Shown here one piece after another: positions 8,041-16,280 of a stretch of DNA of 64,000 nt (its first letter is position 1; the number at the start of each line of letters is the position of its first letter). A model generated the notes under the pieces. The model was not told the origin of the DNA. It made no database searches and worked only from the letters and a program-made list of their open reading frames with translations. A program made the translations under genes and the position numbers. The stretch is taken from NCBI GenBank assembly GCA_937928405.1, contig CALFWZ010000032.1:1-64000 (forward strand). The letters run 5' to 3'. Source of the DNA: an uncultured Saprospiraceae bacterium (GTDB taxonomy: Bacteria > Bacteroidota > Bacteroidia > Chitinophagales > Saprospiraceae).

Positions 8041-8114
8041 TAGCATTTATTTTTGTTTTTTGGAAAGCCGATTATAACCGTTATTAGCGGATATAATCGG
8101 CTACTATTTTGGTG
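8041..8114 (+). repeat. Palindromic dispersed repeat, copy 2
   Basis: Same layout as the element at 5883-5955. Here the stem is longer and perfect: AGCCGATTATA (8066-8076) pairs with TATAATCGGCT (8092-8102). It starts TAGCATTTATTTTTG and ends CTATTTTGGTG. It lies in a 367-bp gap with no supported gene. The remainder of the gap holds the cassette-start motif at 8274. Confidence 0.6.
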
Positions 8115-8273
8115 CAGAAAGGTCGAGGGAATACGAAGAGATTTACGCAGCTTTAGGGAAAGTGGGTGCTCGGGTTTTAACAGTGTTTTTGGATGTTTGA
8201 TGGAAAGTTGTAATTTAGTGTGGAGATAATGGATATATACGTAATAGGATGGGGGAGTTGTGGATATAGAGGT

Positions 8274-8286
8274 GTTATCTCTCAGT
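8274..8286 (+). other. Cassette-start core motif
   Basis: GTTATCTCTC (8274-8283) is the exact reverse complement of GAGAGATAAC at 9102-9111, which overlaps the stop codon of the following gene. In integron cassettes the bases at the cassette start are complementary to the outer arm of the cassette's own attC site, so this pair brackets a one-gene unit of about 880 bp. Confidence 0.5.
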
Positions 8287-8315
8287 AAAAAAATAGAAAG
8301 TAAAAGAACTAAGAA

Positions 8316-9110
8316 TTGAATGTAAAATCCAATTATAAAAGACTATTAAAATATCTTCTAGGAATGGTGATAGTCGGGTCTGTTATTGGCTTAGAGAATT
8401 CTCAAGCTTTTGGATGCGTAATCGGTTTAGAAATGTTATCAATTGGAAATTTGATTTTTCTTATAATTTCATCAATATTACTATACAAAGCCATCAAAAC
8501 AAACGATCCTAAAATTGTAATCAAATTAGTTGCATTTGAAACAATCATTTGGATAGCCAAATACTTATTCTATAAAGGAGGATATGTAACGGGCTTTGGA
8601 GGCACTGCAAACCCAATAAATGTTATTTATGATTTCGTTGCAATAGGAATTCGAATTTGGGTTCTTATTTTATTATTGAGTAAATCAAAATACAGTCTTA
8701 TAGGAGCAATAATTTCATCTTTACTATTAGTAATTTTAAAAATAAATGTCTTTGCATTTCCGTGGTTTACTAAGACCATGTGGGAACTAGAAGACAAACG
8801 AACTGAAAAACAGAAAACTGAAATAGTTGGGAATTATAGTGGAACTATTCTGCAGCTATCGAATAACCAAGTAAGGCAAATTGAATTAAGAATAGATACA
8901 GCCAAATTAACATTCATAAATGATCAACCATTTAACTTCAAAAAGGAATATCACTTTGGTTTAGACTACCCAAATATCGGAGGAATTGCAACTGATCAAG
9001 GTCTTGAATATGATGTTTCTATTGAAAAAATGAATAAAGACTCATTAATAATCTACTTTGAAGATATGCTAGAAAAGAAATATAAACTAAAATTGAAAAC
9101 CGAGAGATAA
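8316..9110 (+). CDS. Four-helix membrane protein with soluble C-terminal domain (hypothetical)
   Basis: The protein has 264 residues and a TTG start at 8316. Hydrophobic segments lie at about 10-25, 42-60, 68-85 and 105-150, the last probably two helices. A charged break (KTMWELEDKRTEKQK) leads to a C-terminal domain of alternating hydrophobic residues (about 170-264), probably beta-sheet. No family was recognised. The TAA stop is itself part of an attC-like core (GAGAGATAAC), and complementary sequence lies just upstream of the gene, so it looks like the cargo of a mobile cassette. Confidence 0.5.
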   Translation: MNVKSNYKRLLKYLLGMVIVGSVIGLENSQAFGCVIGLEMLSIGNLIFLIISSILLYKAIKTNDPKIVIKLVAFETIIWIAKYLFYKGGYVTGFGGTANPINVIYDFVAIGIRIWVLILLLSKSKYSLIGAIISSLLLVILKINVFAFPWFTKTMWELEDKRTEKQKTEIVGNYSGTILQLSNNQVRQIELRIDTAKLTFINDQPFNFKKEYHFGLDYPNIGGIATDQGLEYDVSIEKMNKDSLIIYFEDMLEKKYKLKLKTER

Positions 9111-9163
9111 CATTAGATAAGACGTAAGGCTTCGCCCTCCGCTTATCATTGCACGTTATGTGC
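9102..9163 (+). repeat. attC-like palindrome C
   Basis: The left outer arm is GAGAGATAAC (9102-9111). The inner stem GATAAG (9116-9121) pairs with CTTATC (9142-9147) and is capped by a GGCTTCGCC-type turn. The right arm ATTGCACGTTATGTGC carries the outer GTTAT. GTTATGTGC (9155-9163) is the exact reverse complement of GCACATAAC (10712-10720) at the end of the next two-gene unit. ATTGCAC/GTGCAAT (9148-9166) can form an alternative hairpin. Confidence 0.55.
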
Positions 9164-9251
9164 AATTCGGTAAAAAAATAATATTAGTACGCAAAATCAT
9201 TGCGTAGATAGGTTTTACTTTTGAGTTATTATAAAATTAAAAATTAGAATA

Positions 9252-9701
9252 ATGAAACTAGCAGAAGGGCTTTTACTAAGAGCAGATCTAATAAAGAAAA
9301 TTGAACATCTAGTAAATAGAATAAGACCAGTACTTATTGTCTCGGACGATAAAGAACCGCAAGAAGATCCAGTTAAATTACTTGCTCAACTAAGAAAAGC
9401 CAATCAAGATCTCAAATCTATTATAGTTAAGATAAATAAAACAAATAATGAAACATTCATAGGTGATGGAGTCACTGTTATGGAAGCTTTAGCAAAAAGA
9501 GATTCACTTAAATTACTTTCAGAAAAACTACGAAATATAAGACAAGGAGCTCAAATAAATAATAGTGGATCTTATGGAAGGCAAGTTGCTACAGTTGATA
9601 TTCAGGCACTTCAAATTGAAATTGATCAAACAGGAAGAGCATTTAGAGAAATTGATAGTAAAGTACAAGAAATTAATTGGCTTACTGAATTAAAAGAATA
9701 A
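9252..9701 (+). CDS. DIP1984 family (septicolysin-like) protein
   Basis: The protein has 149 residues and matches the DIP1984 family from end to end: MKLAEGLLLRADLIKKIEHL at the start, EDPVKLLAQL, KINKTNNET, GVTVMEALAKRD, then VATVDIQALQIEIDQTGRAFREIDSK and NWLTEL at the end. The family is small, helical and cytoplasmic; its molecular function is not established despite the septicolysin name given to one member. It lies with the HEPN-like gene between two complementary cassette core motifs (9155 and 10720), so it may have been carried in with that gene. No partner toxin or enzyme motif is visible in it. Confidence 0.85.
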   Translation: MKLAEGLLLRADLIKKIEHLVNRIRPVLIVSDDKEPQEDPVKLLAQLRKANQDLKSIIVKINKTNNETFIGDGVTVMEALAKRDSLKLLSEKLRNIRQGAQINNSGSYGRQVATVDIQALQIEIDQTGRAFREIDSKVQEINWLTELKE

Positions 9702-9720
9702 GCCGAAAGGCTGGATGATC

Positions 9721-9742
9721 GGGGCGAGTACCAGCCCCTTTT
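9721..9742 (+). terminator. Possible terminator after the DIP1984 gene
   Basis: GGGGC (9721-9725) and GCCCC (about 9734-9738) form a short GC stem followed by TTTT. A second stem, GAGTTTTC/GAAAACTC, lies 10-40 bases on. The first pattern fits a weak intrinsic terminator; the second has no T-run. Confidence 0.35.
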
Positions 9743-9933
9743 AGTGGGTGTGAGTTTTCGGGGCAAATTGAAAACTCTACCCCCTTTCAAGGCTGCTAGG
9801 GTTGCGGCAAAACGTAATGTTTAAGACCCAGTACTAATTACAGAGTACAATTGTAATTTTTAAAATTTACTACCAGGTACTGACCGATCATCTTTTAAAA
9901 TTAAAAACACCAAAAAAATCTATAATTGAATAA

Positions 9934-10719
9934 ATGAAAAAACCAAATATAGCTTTTTTGAATGTTCAAAAAATTCCTAAGAATCTTCCAGACATTCCAA
10001 TGAAGGAAGATGATTCGGTACTTTTGAAAAAAGAGGAAGAATTCAAAAAAAAGAATAAGGATGACTATTATATTGGATTAATGGGAAATGAAGAAATTGT
10101 CTTTTGTTCCAAACTTGAAATTCGTGGATTAGAATTATGGATACCAGAGCCTAATCCAGTTTTAATTTATTTTTCTGAAGCATATAGGATATTAGAGCCA
10201 ATTTTAAAAACGCAGAATGAGCTCGAATCAATAGCGAAGCAATTAAATGGATCAACCACAATCGAAACTTATCCATATTTACTAAAATTCTTCTCTCAAT
10301 CAAGTAGAATACATGTGTTTTTGTTTTCGACGGTTGAAGCCTTTATTAACCAGTCTATACCTGAAGAATTTGAATACACCACTTCCAAAGGAAAAATCAA
10401 GAACAAAGAATACATTCAGCGTTACATGAAATTTAATGAGAAATCAACTGAATTGATGAAAGCAATATTTTCAAAAAGTTTCGATAATGAATATCCGGAA
10501 GAAATGGAAACACTAATGGAACTGAAACTTTCAAGAGACGGGCTAATTCATTTGAAAACTAAATCCGATAAATACAGAAATAGTTATCGTGAAATTATGG
10601 TTAGTCTGTTAAATATAAATTATAAAGAATTGGTACTTTGTGTAGAATCATTTATAAACTTCTATAGCCCAAATTACATAACATACTTCAATAATAATTT
10701 AAGAGAAAAAAGCACATAA
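9934..10719 (+). CDS. HEPN-like protein (hypothetical)
   Basis: The protein has 261 residues. The N-terminal 70 residues are unassigned. From about 75 to 250 it is helical, with the pattern of HEPN domains: a helix containing FLFSTVEAFINQSIP (130-143), a second helical block, then RDGLIH (201-206), which fits the R-x4-H motif of HEPN ribonucleases, followed by a long closing helix. HEPN proteins commonly act as RNases or toxins in defence and toxin-antitoxin systems. No nucleotidyltransferase antitoxin is adjacent. The TAA stop is part of an attC-like core motif whose complement lies at 9155, marking this as cassette cargo. Assignment is by motif only. Confidence 0.5.
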   Translation: MKKPNIAFLNVQKIPKNLPDIPMKEDDSVLLKKEEEFKKKNKDDYYIGLMGNEEIVFCSKLEIRGLELWIPEPNPVLIYFSEAYRILEPILKTQNELESIAKQLNGSTTIETYPYLLKFFSQSSRIHVFLFSTVEAFINQSIPEEFEYTTSKGKIKNKEYIQRYMKFNEKSTELMKAIFSKSFDNEYPEEMETLMELKLSRDGLIHLKTKSDKYRNSYREIMVSLLNINYKELVLCVESFINFYSPNYITYFNNNLREKST

Positions 10720-10787
10720 CAATATATATCAGATCATATCTCTTCGTACCTCAGAGAGACGATCGATATAATCATCCGTTATCTGGC
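10712..10787 (+). repeat. attC-like palindrome D
   Basis: The left outer arm is GCACATAACAA (10712-10722), overlapping the stop codon. TATATC/GATATA pair across an imperfect stem with a CTCTTCG-type turn, and the right arm ends CCGTTATCTGGC. GTTATCTGGC (10778-10787) is the exact reverse complement of GCCAGATAAC (12368-12377) at the end of the next gene. Confidence 0.55.
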
Positions 10788-10807
10788 ATTAAGAAATAAA
10801 TAAACCA

Positions 10808-12364
10808 ATGAAATATATAATAATAGGATTATTACTAATTGGATCTTGTAAAGTCAATCTTACCGTATCGAATAATTGTGCTGATATAAATACACAGCTT
10901 TATAAAGAAATACCAAATAGTCCCGTAGGAGGAGGAATTGGATACGAAAATAGAGTAATTATTGATAACAGTTTTATGACTGTAAACACTTTACAAGAAT
11001 TGATAAATGCAATCAATAATCCTTCAATCAATAAAATCCATATTAATAGTACTAGTCCAATTGAAGTATTCCAACAAATCAATATAAATCGAGATGATTT
11101 AGTCATTGCCGGAAATAGAGGAGCTACTGATTCAAATGGTAAATTAATCGATGGGGCAGAAATCATACTTCAGCACGATAATTCTTCAAGCAAATCAATC
11201 TTTCAAATAACAAGTAATAATGTAAGAATTACAGGATTAAGATTAAAATCCGAAATTATTTCTGATAATTACTCAGGAATAAAACTTGAAGGAGCAAACG
11301 TATCAAGGGAATTAAATCTTATTGTTGACAATTGTGAAATTTCAAATTTCGGTTATGCTGGTGTACAAATAAATGGGCATTCAAATTCTCAAACAGAGAA
11401 AATAAAATGTAGAATAAATCATAATTATATCCACCACAACAACAAGCAAGGTTTAGGTTATGGTGTTGTCATTAATTATAAAAACTCCGAAGCGGAAATT
11501 TACTACAATTGGTTTGACCAGAATCGACATTCTGTCGCAGGTAATGGGAGGTCAGGTGAAGTGTACACAGCTGCTTATAACTTTACCTTATCAAATAGTA
11601 TGAATTCTGCAGAATATGATATGCATGGATTTTCAGATTTCAATAAAAATAATTGTTCCGAACTACAAAATTGCACATACAATTCCTCATGCAATATTGC
11701 AGGAAAAACAATCATCCTTCTGAATAATGCATGTGTAAATTCGAGGTATTTTTTCGGACTACGAGGAATACCCCAAGAAGGGGCATACGCTTTAAATAAT
11801 TTCTCAAGCAGTCCTAGTTTTTTCAAATTATGGAGAACATGGAGTAATTCTTCTAATTGTTCATTATTACCACCAAATGATGAAAACATTAATTTAGAGC
11901 CAGTTGAATGGGAAGCATATAAATTCTATCAGTGCGAGAATTATAATTTACCAGATACGAGATGTTATTATAATGTCTCCTGGTCAGGAAGAAATAATTG
12001 GGTCCCCTTGTTTTTTAATTTATTTAATAAAAACCAAGCTTCAATTAATGATTTCAATGGTGATAATATAGATGATTTATTTGTATCAAATGGAACAAGC
12101 TGGAAATTGTCTTCCAAGACTTCTGTACCACTAAGCATTATAAATACCTCTAGTTATACTAACCAATCATTGAGATTTGGAGATTTTGATGGAAATGGTT
12201 CAGCTGATGTGTTCTTGGCAGATGGAAATAATTGGCGAGTATCTTGGAATGGAACCTCCAATTGGGAAATTATCAACAATTCAAGTTATGATGCACAATC
12301 ATTGAGATTTGGAGATTTTAATGGAGATAAAATAACGGATGTGTTAAGATTCGTTGAATTCTAA
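10808..12364 (+). CDS. Right-handed beta-helix lipoprotein with C-terminal FG-GAP/VCBS-like repeats
   Basis: The protein has 518 residues with a lipoprotein signal (GLLLIGSC, Cys14). Residues about 55-400 are a parallel beta-helix of the polysaccharide-lyase/pectate-lyase-like type, with recurrent strands such as NNVRITGLRL, LIVDNCEISNFGYAGVQI, INHNYIHHN and AEIYYNWFDQNRHS. The C-terminus has three repeats containing FNGDNIDD, FDGNGSAD and FNGDKITD, the Ca-binding DxDxDG-like loops of FG-GAP/VCBS repeats. It most likely binds or degrades a surface or plant-type polysaccharide; no catalytic set can be named with confidence. Perfect 10-bp complementary motifs bracket it (10778 and 12377), so the whole gene sits in a cassette-like unit. 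Confidence 0.65.
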   Translation: MKYIIIGLLLIGSCKVNLTVSNNCADINTQLYKEIPNSPVGGGIGYENRVIIDNSFMTVNTLQELINAINNPSINKIHINSTSPIEVFQQININRDDLVIAGNRGATDSNGKLIDGAEIILQHDNSSSKSIFQITSNNVRITGLRLKSEIISDNYSGIKLEGANVSRELNLIVDNCEISNFGYAGVQINGHSNSQTEKIKCRINHNYIHHNNKQGLGYGVVINYKNSEAEIYYNWFDQNRHSVAGNGRSGEVYTAAYNFTLSNSMNSAEYDMHGFSDFNKNNCSELQNCTYNSSCNIAGKTIILLNNACVNSRYFFGLRGIPQEGAYALNNFSSSPSFFKLWRTWSNSSNCSLLPPNDENINLEPVEWEAYKFYQCENYNLPDTRCYYNVSWSGRNNWVPLFFNLFNKNQASINDFNGDNIDDLFVSNGTSWKLSSKTSVPLSIINTSSYTNQSLRFGDFDGNGSADVFLADGNNWRVSWNGTSNWEIINNSSYDAQSLRFGDFNGDKITDVLRFVEF

Positions 12365-12367
12365 AAC

Positions 12368-12437
12368 GCCAGATAACAAGGCATGATCAGGGAATCGCTC
12401 CTTCGTCAAGACGCCCGATATGCCCGATTCGTTATGG
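12368..12437 (+). repeat. attC-like palindrome E
   Basis: The left outer arm is GCCAGATAACAA (12368-12379). AGGCATGATCAGG pairs imperfectly, with extrahelical bases, with CCCGATATGCCC (12414-12425). The right arm ends GATTCGTTATGG. No complementary partner for GTTATGG was found downstream, so this is the last recognisable site of the series. Confidence 0.5.
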
Positions 12438-12514
12438 ACCATTAAGAATCAAGATTAATTACTCCTTCTTATGATCTGAAATATTTGAATACATTAGTTA
12501 AAACAAAAAACGTT

Positions 12515-13534
12515 ATGAATATTAAATACTTCTTACTCCTTATTTTGGTTTTACTTCTTAATCCGATAACTTCTGTTGCTCAAATTTTCAATCAAAATCT
12601 TACCATACATTTTCCCTTTGACAACGTGAGCATTGATGAAAGTGAAAATAATTATGAACCAACTGTTTATGGGACAACCTTTTCAAATGACAGGTTTGAG
12701 AATGAAAACTTATCTATTTCCTTTAATGGAGAAGATGAGTATTTATTAATTGAAAATGAAGACCAGTTTGAATGCTTGGATGATAAAATTAGTTTTTCTA
12801 TCTGGGTGAAACTTAATGAATTGCCATCTATGTCGGAAAATGTTATTTTAATAAGCAATCGAACAGATTTCTTATGGGGTGCTACAAGCTGGATAGGAAT
12901 AAAAAATAATAATGGAGGAATTGGATTTGATTATTATCATATAAATGGTGGTCAGATAATTTATGATTCATTATTTATTACTTCTGATCTAAACTGGCAC
13001 CATTTAGTTGGTATATTCGATCAGGAAATACATGAAATGAGATTCTATATCGATAATGAATTAGTTGGTACAAGAGAGATCAGTAACTTCACCCTTTCCG
13101 GATTAAAGTATATAAATATAGGTGGCAGCTTACTCTCAAACCAATTTCTAAATGCTAACATTGATGATGTAAGAATATATAATAGAATAATTACTGATTG
13201 TGAAATAGATAATTTATTTAGTGAACATCTTGAAATTACTAGATGTGAACAACCCAATTTTATTGATTGTGAAGAGATCGTTTCAAATATTAGCCTTTTA
13301 GACCAAGATAAAACTAGAATATATCCTAATCCCGCATCTCAGGAATTATTTGTAGAAATTGATCAAAACGATAGAGATAGAAATTGGATTCTTCTTAATA
13401 ATTTTGGGCAAACCTTAGACCAGGGTGAATTCTCATCAGAAAGAATTAGAATTGATATACGTAATGTTGATAATGGAATTTACTACTTAAAGATTGGTGA
13501 AAATATATCGAAAATTATAATTACAAATCATTAA
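12515..13534 (+). CDS. Secreted LamG-domain protein with T9SS type A sorting domain
   Basis: The protein has 339 residues from the ATG at 12515; a TTG ten codons upstream is open, but this ATG directly precedes the signal peptide (KYFLLLILVLLLN, cleavage after about VAQ). Residues about 25-225 are a LamG/concanavalin A-like jelly roll (FPFDNVSIDES, ISFSIWVKLNE, WHHLVGIFD, MRFYIDNELVG, NIDDVRIYNRII). The C-terminal 70 residues form a type A sorting domain (IYPNPASQELFVEI ... GIYYLKIG ... KIIIT), so it is exported by the type IX system, whose SprA translocon is encoded at the right edge of the window. Likely a surface or secreted carbohydrate-binding protein. Confidence 0.82.
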   Translation: MNIKYFLLLILVLLLNPITSVAQIFNQNLTIHFPFDNVSIDESENNYEPTVYGTTFSNDRFENENLSISFNGEDEYLLIENEDQFECLDDKISFSIWVKLNELPSMSENVILISNRTDFLWGATSWIGIKNNNGGIGFDYYHINGGQIIYDSLFITSDLNWHHLVGIFDQEIHEMRFYIDNELVGTREISNFTLSGLKYINIGGSLLSNQFLNANIDDVRIYNRIITDCEIDNLFSEHLEITRCEQPNFIDCEEIVSNISLLDQDKTRIYPNPASQELFVEIDQNDRDRNWILLNNFGQTLDQGEFSSERIRIDIRNVDNGIYYLKIGENISKIIITNH

Positions 13535-13677
13535 ATCAATGGCCCACAAGCTACATGTCAATACAGGCAAGAGATCTTAGTTCTATTTTAAATTTTGATT
13601 AAACAGAGGTTTTAATGTTGAGCTTACTCTAAGAACTAAGAAAACAGATTTTTCAAAATGCATTCTCTGCGCCTCCC

Positions 13678-13938
13678 GATGGCGGTCAGCAAGAAAGAAG
13701 AAAAAACAAATGGCAATTTCAATTGGTGATAATTCCGAGAAAAGGAATTCTTGAAAAATTTAATGAAATTCCTGATACGCTTGAAATTGATGATAAAGAA
13801 CGAACCGAACACTATCATCTAACTAAAGAAGGATTAATGGAAGCAGATGATGAATTTAAAGATGCTTTGACCCAGGATTGGTGGAGTTCAACAGATTTAC
13901 CCACCACCACGATCAATCCAAGGCGTTGTTGCAAGTAA
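13678..13938 (+). pseudogene. Possible 3'-terminal remnant of an unknown gene
   Basis: An open frame encodes about 70 residues (from TTG 13723; the frame stays open further upstream) with a protein-like middle: WQFQLVIIPRKGILEKFNEI and ERTEHYHLTKEGLMEADDEF, then WWSSTDLPTTTINP. No start with a good context is seen. The upstream 50 bases (CTCTGCGCCTCCCGATGGCGG) belong to a repeat-like intergenic motif also seen near 21.2 kb, which suggests the 5' end was replaced. I do not recognise the family. It could be a fragment of a small cytoplasmic protein left by rearrangement at the end of the accessory region. Confidence 0.35.
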
Positions 13939-13985
13939 CTGCTGTCCATATATTTTAAAATCCAGCCAAGTCAGGATCAACAATT

Positions 13986-16169
13986 CTACAACGCCAACAA
14001 TCCCATCTCCCGCACCTCGTGCATCTCGTCACTATACCAAAAACTAAGGAAGTCGGTAAACGTTTCGGAATAGATTTTTTCCAAATTACCATAAGTCATG
14101 ACGGTTCCAGTATCAGCGGCGATCTGTTGTAGAATGGTTACTAGCCATTGTCCACGTGCTGCATCCAGGGTGATTTCGGTGCTATTGGTCTGGTTATGAA
14201 AAGATAGAATCACCTGATTTTTTTCTTGGGTGAGGATGGGTGGTGGGCCAATCCAAACTAGTTTGGTCGAAGGTTTTAATTCGTATTGGGCAGGATCATC
14301 CAAGGCCTCTTGGATAAAATCAGGCGGCACGGTCGTCTCTGGAATTGGAAAATCAAACCAATCTTGCAATGGAAAATCAAAACCAATATCGTGCATAAAA
14401 TTAAATAAGGACTTTTTTAAACCATAGCTAAACTGGTCGTGATCAATCCCGGTTTTATCGGTAAACGCTACGTCGTTATTGGCAAAGGTTATTTCAGCCA
14501 ACTCCGGTACGACGCCATAAGCTGCCGGGTCCATGCCGACTGGACTATGGGCCGTCAAGGCAAACTGATGCCAAAATCCAGATCGTAAAACACCCGCCTC
14601 AAATAATTGTCTGACCATCTCTAAACTATCGATGGTTTCTTGGATCGTTTGGGTAGGGTAGGCGTACATAAGATAGGCGTGTACCATGATGCCGGCTTCG
14701 GTAAAATTGCGGGTCACTTGTGCGACTTGTTCCACCGTCACCCCTTTTTGAATCAGTTCCAACAAGCGATTAGAGGCCACCTCCAAGCCACCCGAAACGG
14801 CAATACATCCTGAAGCCTGAAGTAAGCGACAAAGATCAAAATTAAAACTTTTTTCAAACCGAATATTCGTCCACCAACTGACGGTCAAATCTCTTCTTAA
14901 AATTTCCAAAGCCAGTTCTCGCATCAAAGCGGGCGGTGCTGCTTCGTCTACAAAATGAAAACCGCGTTCACCTGTTTGTGCAATAATCGTCTCCATTCGA
15001 TCCACCAATAATTTAGCCGCGACGGGTTGATAATTGCCAATATAATCTAAAGAAATATCACAAAAAGTACACTTGCCCCAATAGCAACCGTGCGCCATGG
15101 TTAGTTTATTCCAGCGACCATCGCTCCACAAACTATGCATCGGATTGGCAATTTCTATCACAGAAATATATTGGTCTAATAATAAATCGGAGTAATCGGG
15201 TGTTCCTGTTTTTTCTTGCGGATAATCTTTTCTGAGGGAGAAATTATTGTACAGTACGCCTCCTTCTTCTAATAATAAAGTTCGTTTAAATAAATTAAAA
15301 TTGGGATTGCTAACACTTGGATTACTAATATTAGAAAACAATAACTCGATTGGTAATTCGCCGTCGTCTAATGTTATAAAATCAAAGAAATCAAAAACCC
15401 GAACATCCGTCACGGAGCGTAATTCGGTGTTTGGAAATCCGCCACCCATGGCCGTTTTTATTGCTGGATAATTGGTTTTGATAAATTGGGCGCAACGAAA
15501 AGCACTGTATAAGTTACCTGGAAACGGAACCGAAAAGCAGATGAGTTTGGGTTGAGTTTGTTCAATTTTATTTTTTAGAATGGGTAGGGTCAGTTGGTCG
15601 ATATAAGTGAGCGGGGCAGATAACTGATCGTATAATTCATCAAAAGAATTGGCACTTTGACCGAGTCGTTCTGCGTAGCGACTAAAACCAAAATTTTCGT
15701 CTACCGCTTCCTTAATAAAGTCCGCAATATCTTCCAAAAATAGGGTGGCGAGATGCTTGGCTTTGTCTTGAATACCCATATTCCCGAAGGCCCATTCTAG
15801 ATCATCTGTTTGGTCAAATCGACTGGCTTGGGGCAGTAGATTACCAGCAGCAATCTGCCGCGCTAAGTTGGGGTTTTTACCTTGGAGAAACAAAATCACT
15901 TCATCAATTAGGCGAATATATATTTTACTCAGACTAAAAATTCTTGATGTGTTTTCTGTGCGTATTTTACCGCTATTGTCGGCATATGCAAACATGTTTT
16001 GGAGACCTTCTTTTGAAAATAATGCTAGAATTACTTCAATACCTAGATCGGCTTGAAAGGAAGAAATATTTTTGGTGTTTAGAAAACCTTTCAGATAAGC
16101 CGTTGCAGGGTAGGGCGTATTGAGTTGGGTAAACGGCGGGGTGAGTAAGAGGAGGTTGGTGTTGGTCAA
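13986..16169 (-). CDS. B12-binding domain radical SAM protein
   Basis: The protein has 727 residues with a TTG start. The N-terminal half (about 1-300) has the cobalamin-binding Rossmann pattern common to B12-radical SAM proteins (LLLLTPPFTQLNTPYPATAYL, then PKLICFSVPFPGNLYSAFRCAQFIK and KTAMGGGFPN). The radical SAM core follows: HGCYWGKCTFCDI with Cys362, Cys367 and Cys370, ISVI before it and GGLEVAS, GVTVEQV and YLMYAYPTQT after it. The cysteine spacing reads CX4CX2C, not the usual CX3CX2C. Substrate is unknown; the C-terminal 200 residues have no recognised domain. It is transcribed alone, convergent with the accessory genes on its left. Confidence 0.75.
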   Translation of the reverse strand: MTNTNLLLLTPPFTQLNTPYPATAYLKGFLNTKNISSFQADLGIEVILALFSKEGLQNMFAYADNSGKIRTENTSRIFSLSKIYIRLIDEVILFLQGKNPNLARQIAAGNLLPQASRFDQTDDLEWAFGNMGIQDKAKHLATLFLEDIADFIKEAVDENFGFSRYAERLGQSANSFDELYDQLSAPLTYIDQLTLPILKNKIEQTQPKLICFSVPFPGNLYSAFRCAQFIKTNYPAIKTAMGGGFPNTELRSVTDVRVFDFFDFITLDDGELPIELLFSNISNPSVSNPNFNLFKRTLLLEEGGVLYNNFSLRKDYPQEKTGTPDYSDLLLDQYISVIEIANPMHSLWSDGRWNKLTMAHGCYWGKCTFCDISLDYIGNYQPVAAKLLVDRMETIIAQTGERGFHFVDEAAPPALMRELALEILRRDLTVSWWTNIRFEKSFNFDLCRLLQASGCIAVSGGLEVASNRLLELIQKGVTVEQVAQVTRNFTEAGIMVHAYLMYAYPTQTIQETIDSLEMVRQLFEAGVLRSGFWHQFALTAHSPVGMDPAAYGVVPELAEITFANNDVAFTDKTGIDHDQFSYGLKKSLFNFMHDIGFDFPLQDWFDFPIPETTVPPDFIQEALDDPAQYELKPSTKLVWIGPPPILTQEKNQVILSFHNQTNSTEITLDAARGQWLVTILQQIAADTGTVMTYGNLEKIYSETFTDFLSFWYSDEMHEVREMGLLAL

Positions 16170-16280
16170 TAGAATAAATTTGAAATATAAACTTTTATGA
16201 TTCTCAAAAATAACGAATTAAACTCAGTATTTCCTCCCCCAAAAAATAAGGCCTCCTATGAACGAATTCACGGAGACCTT

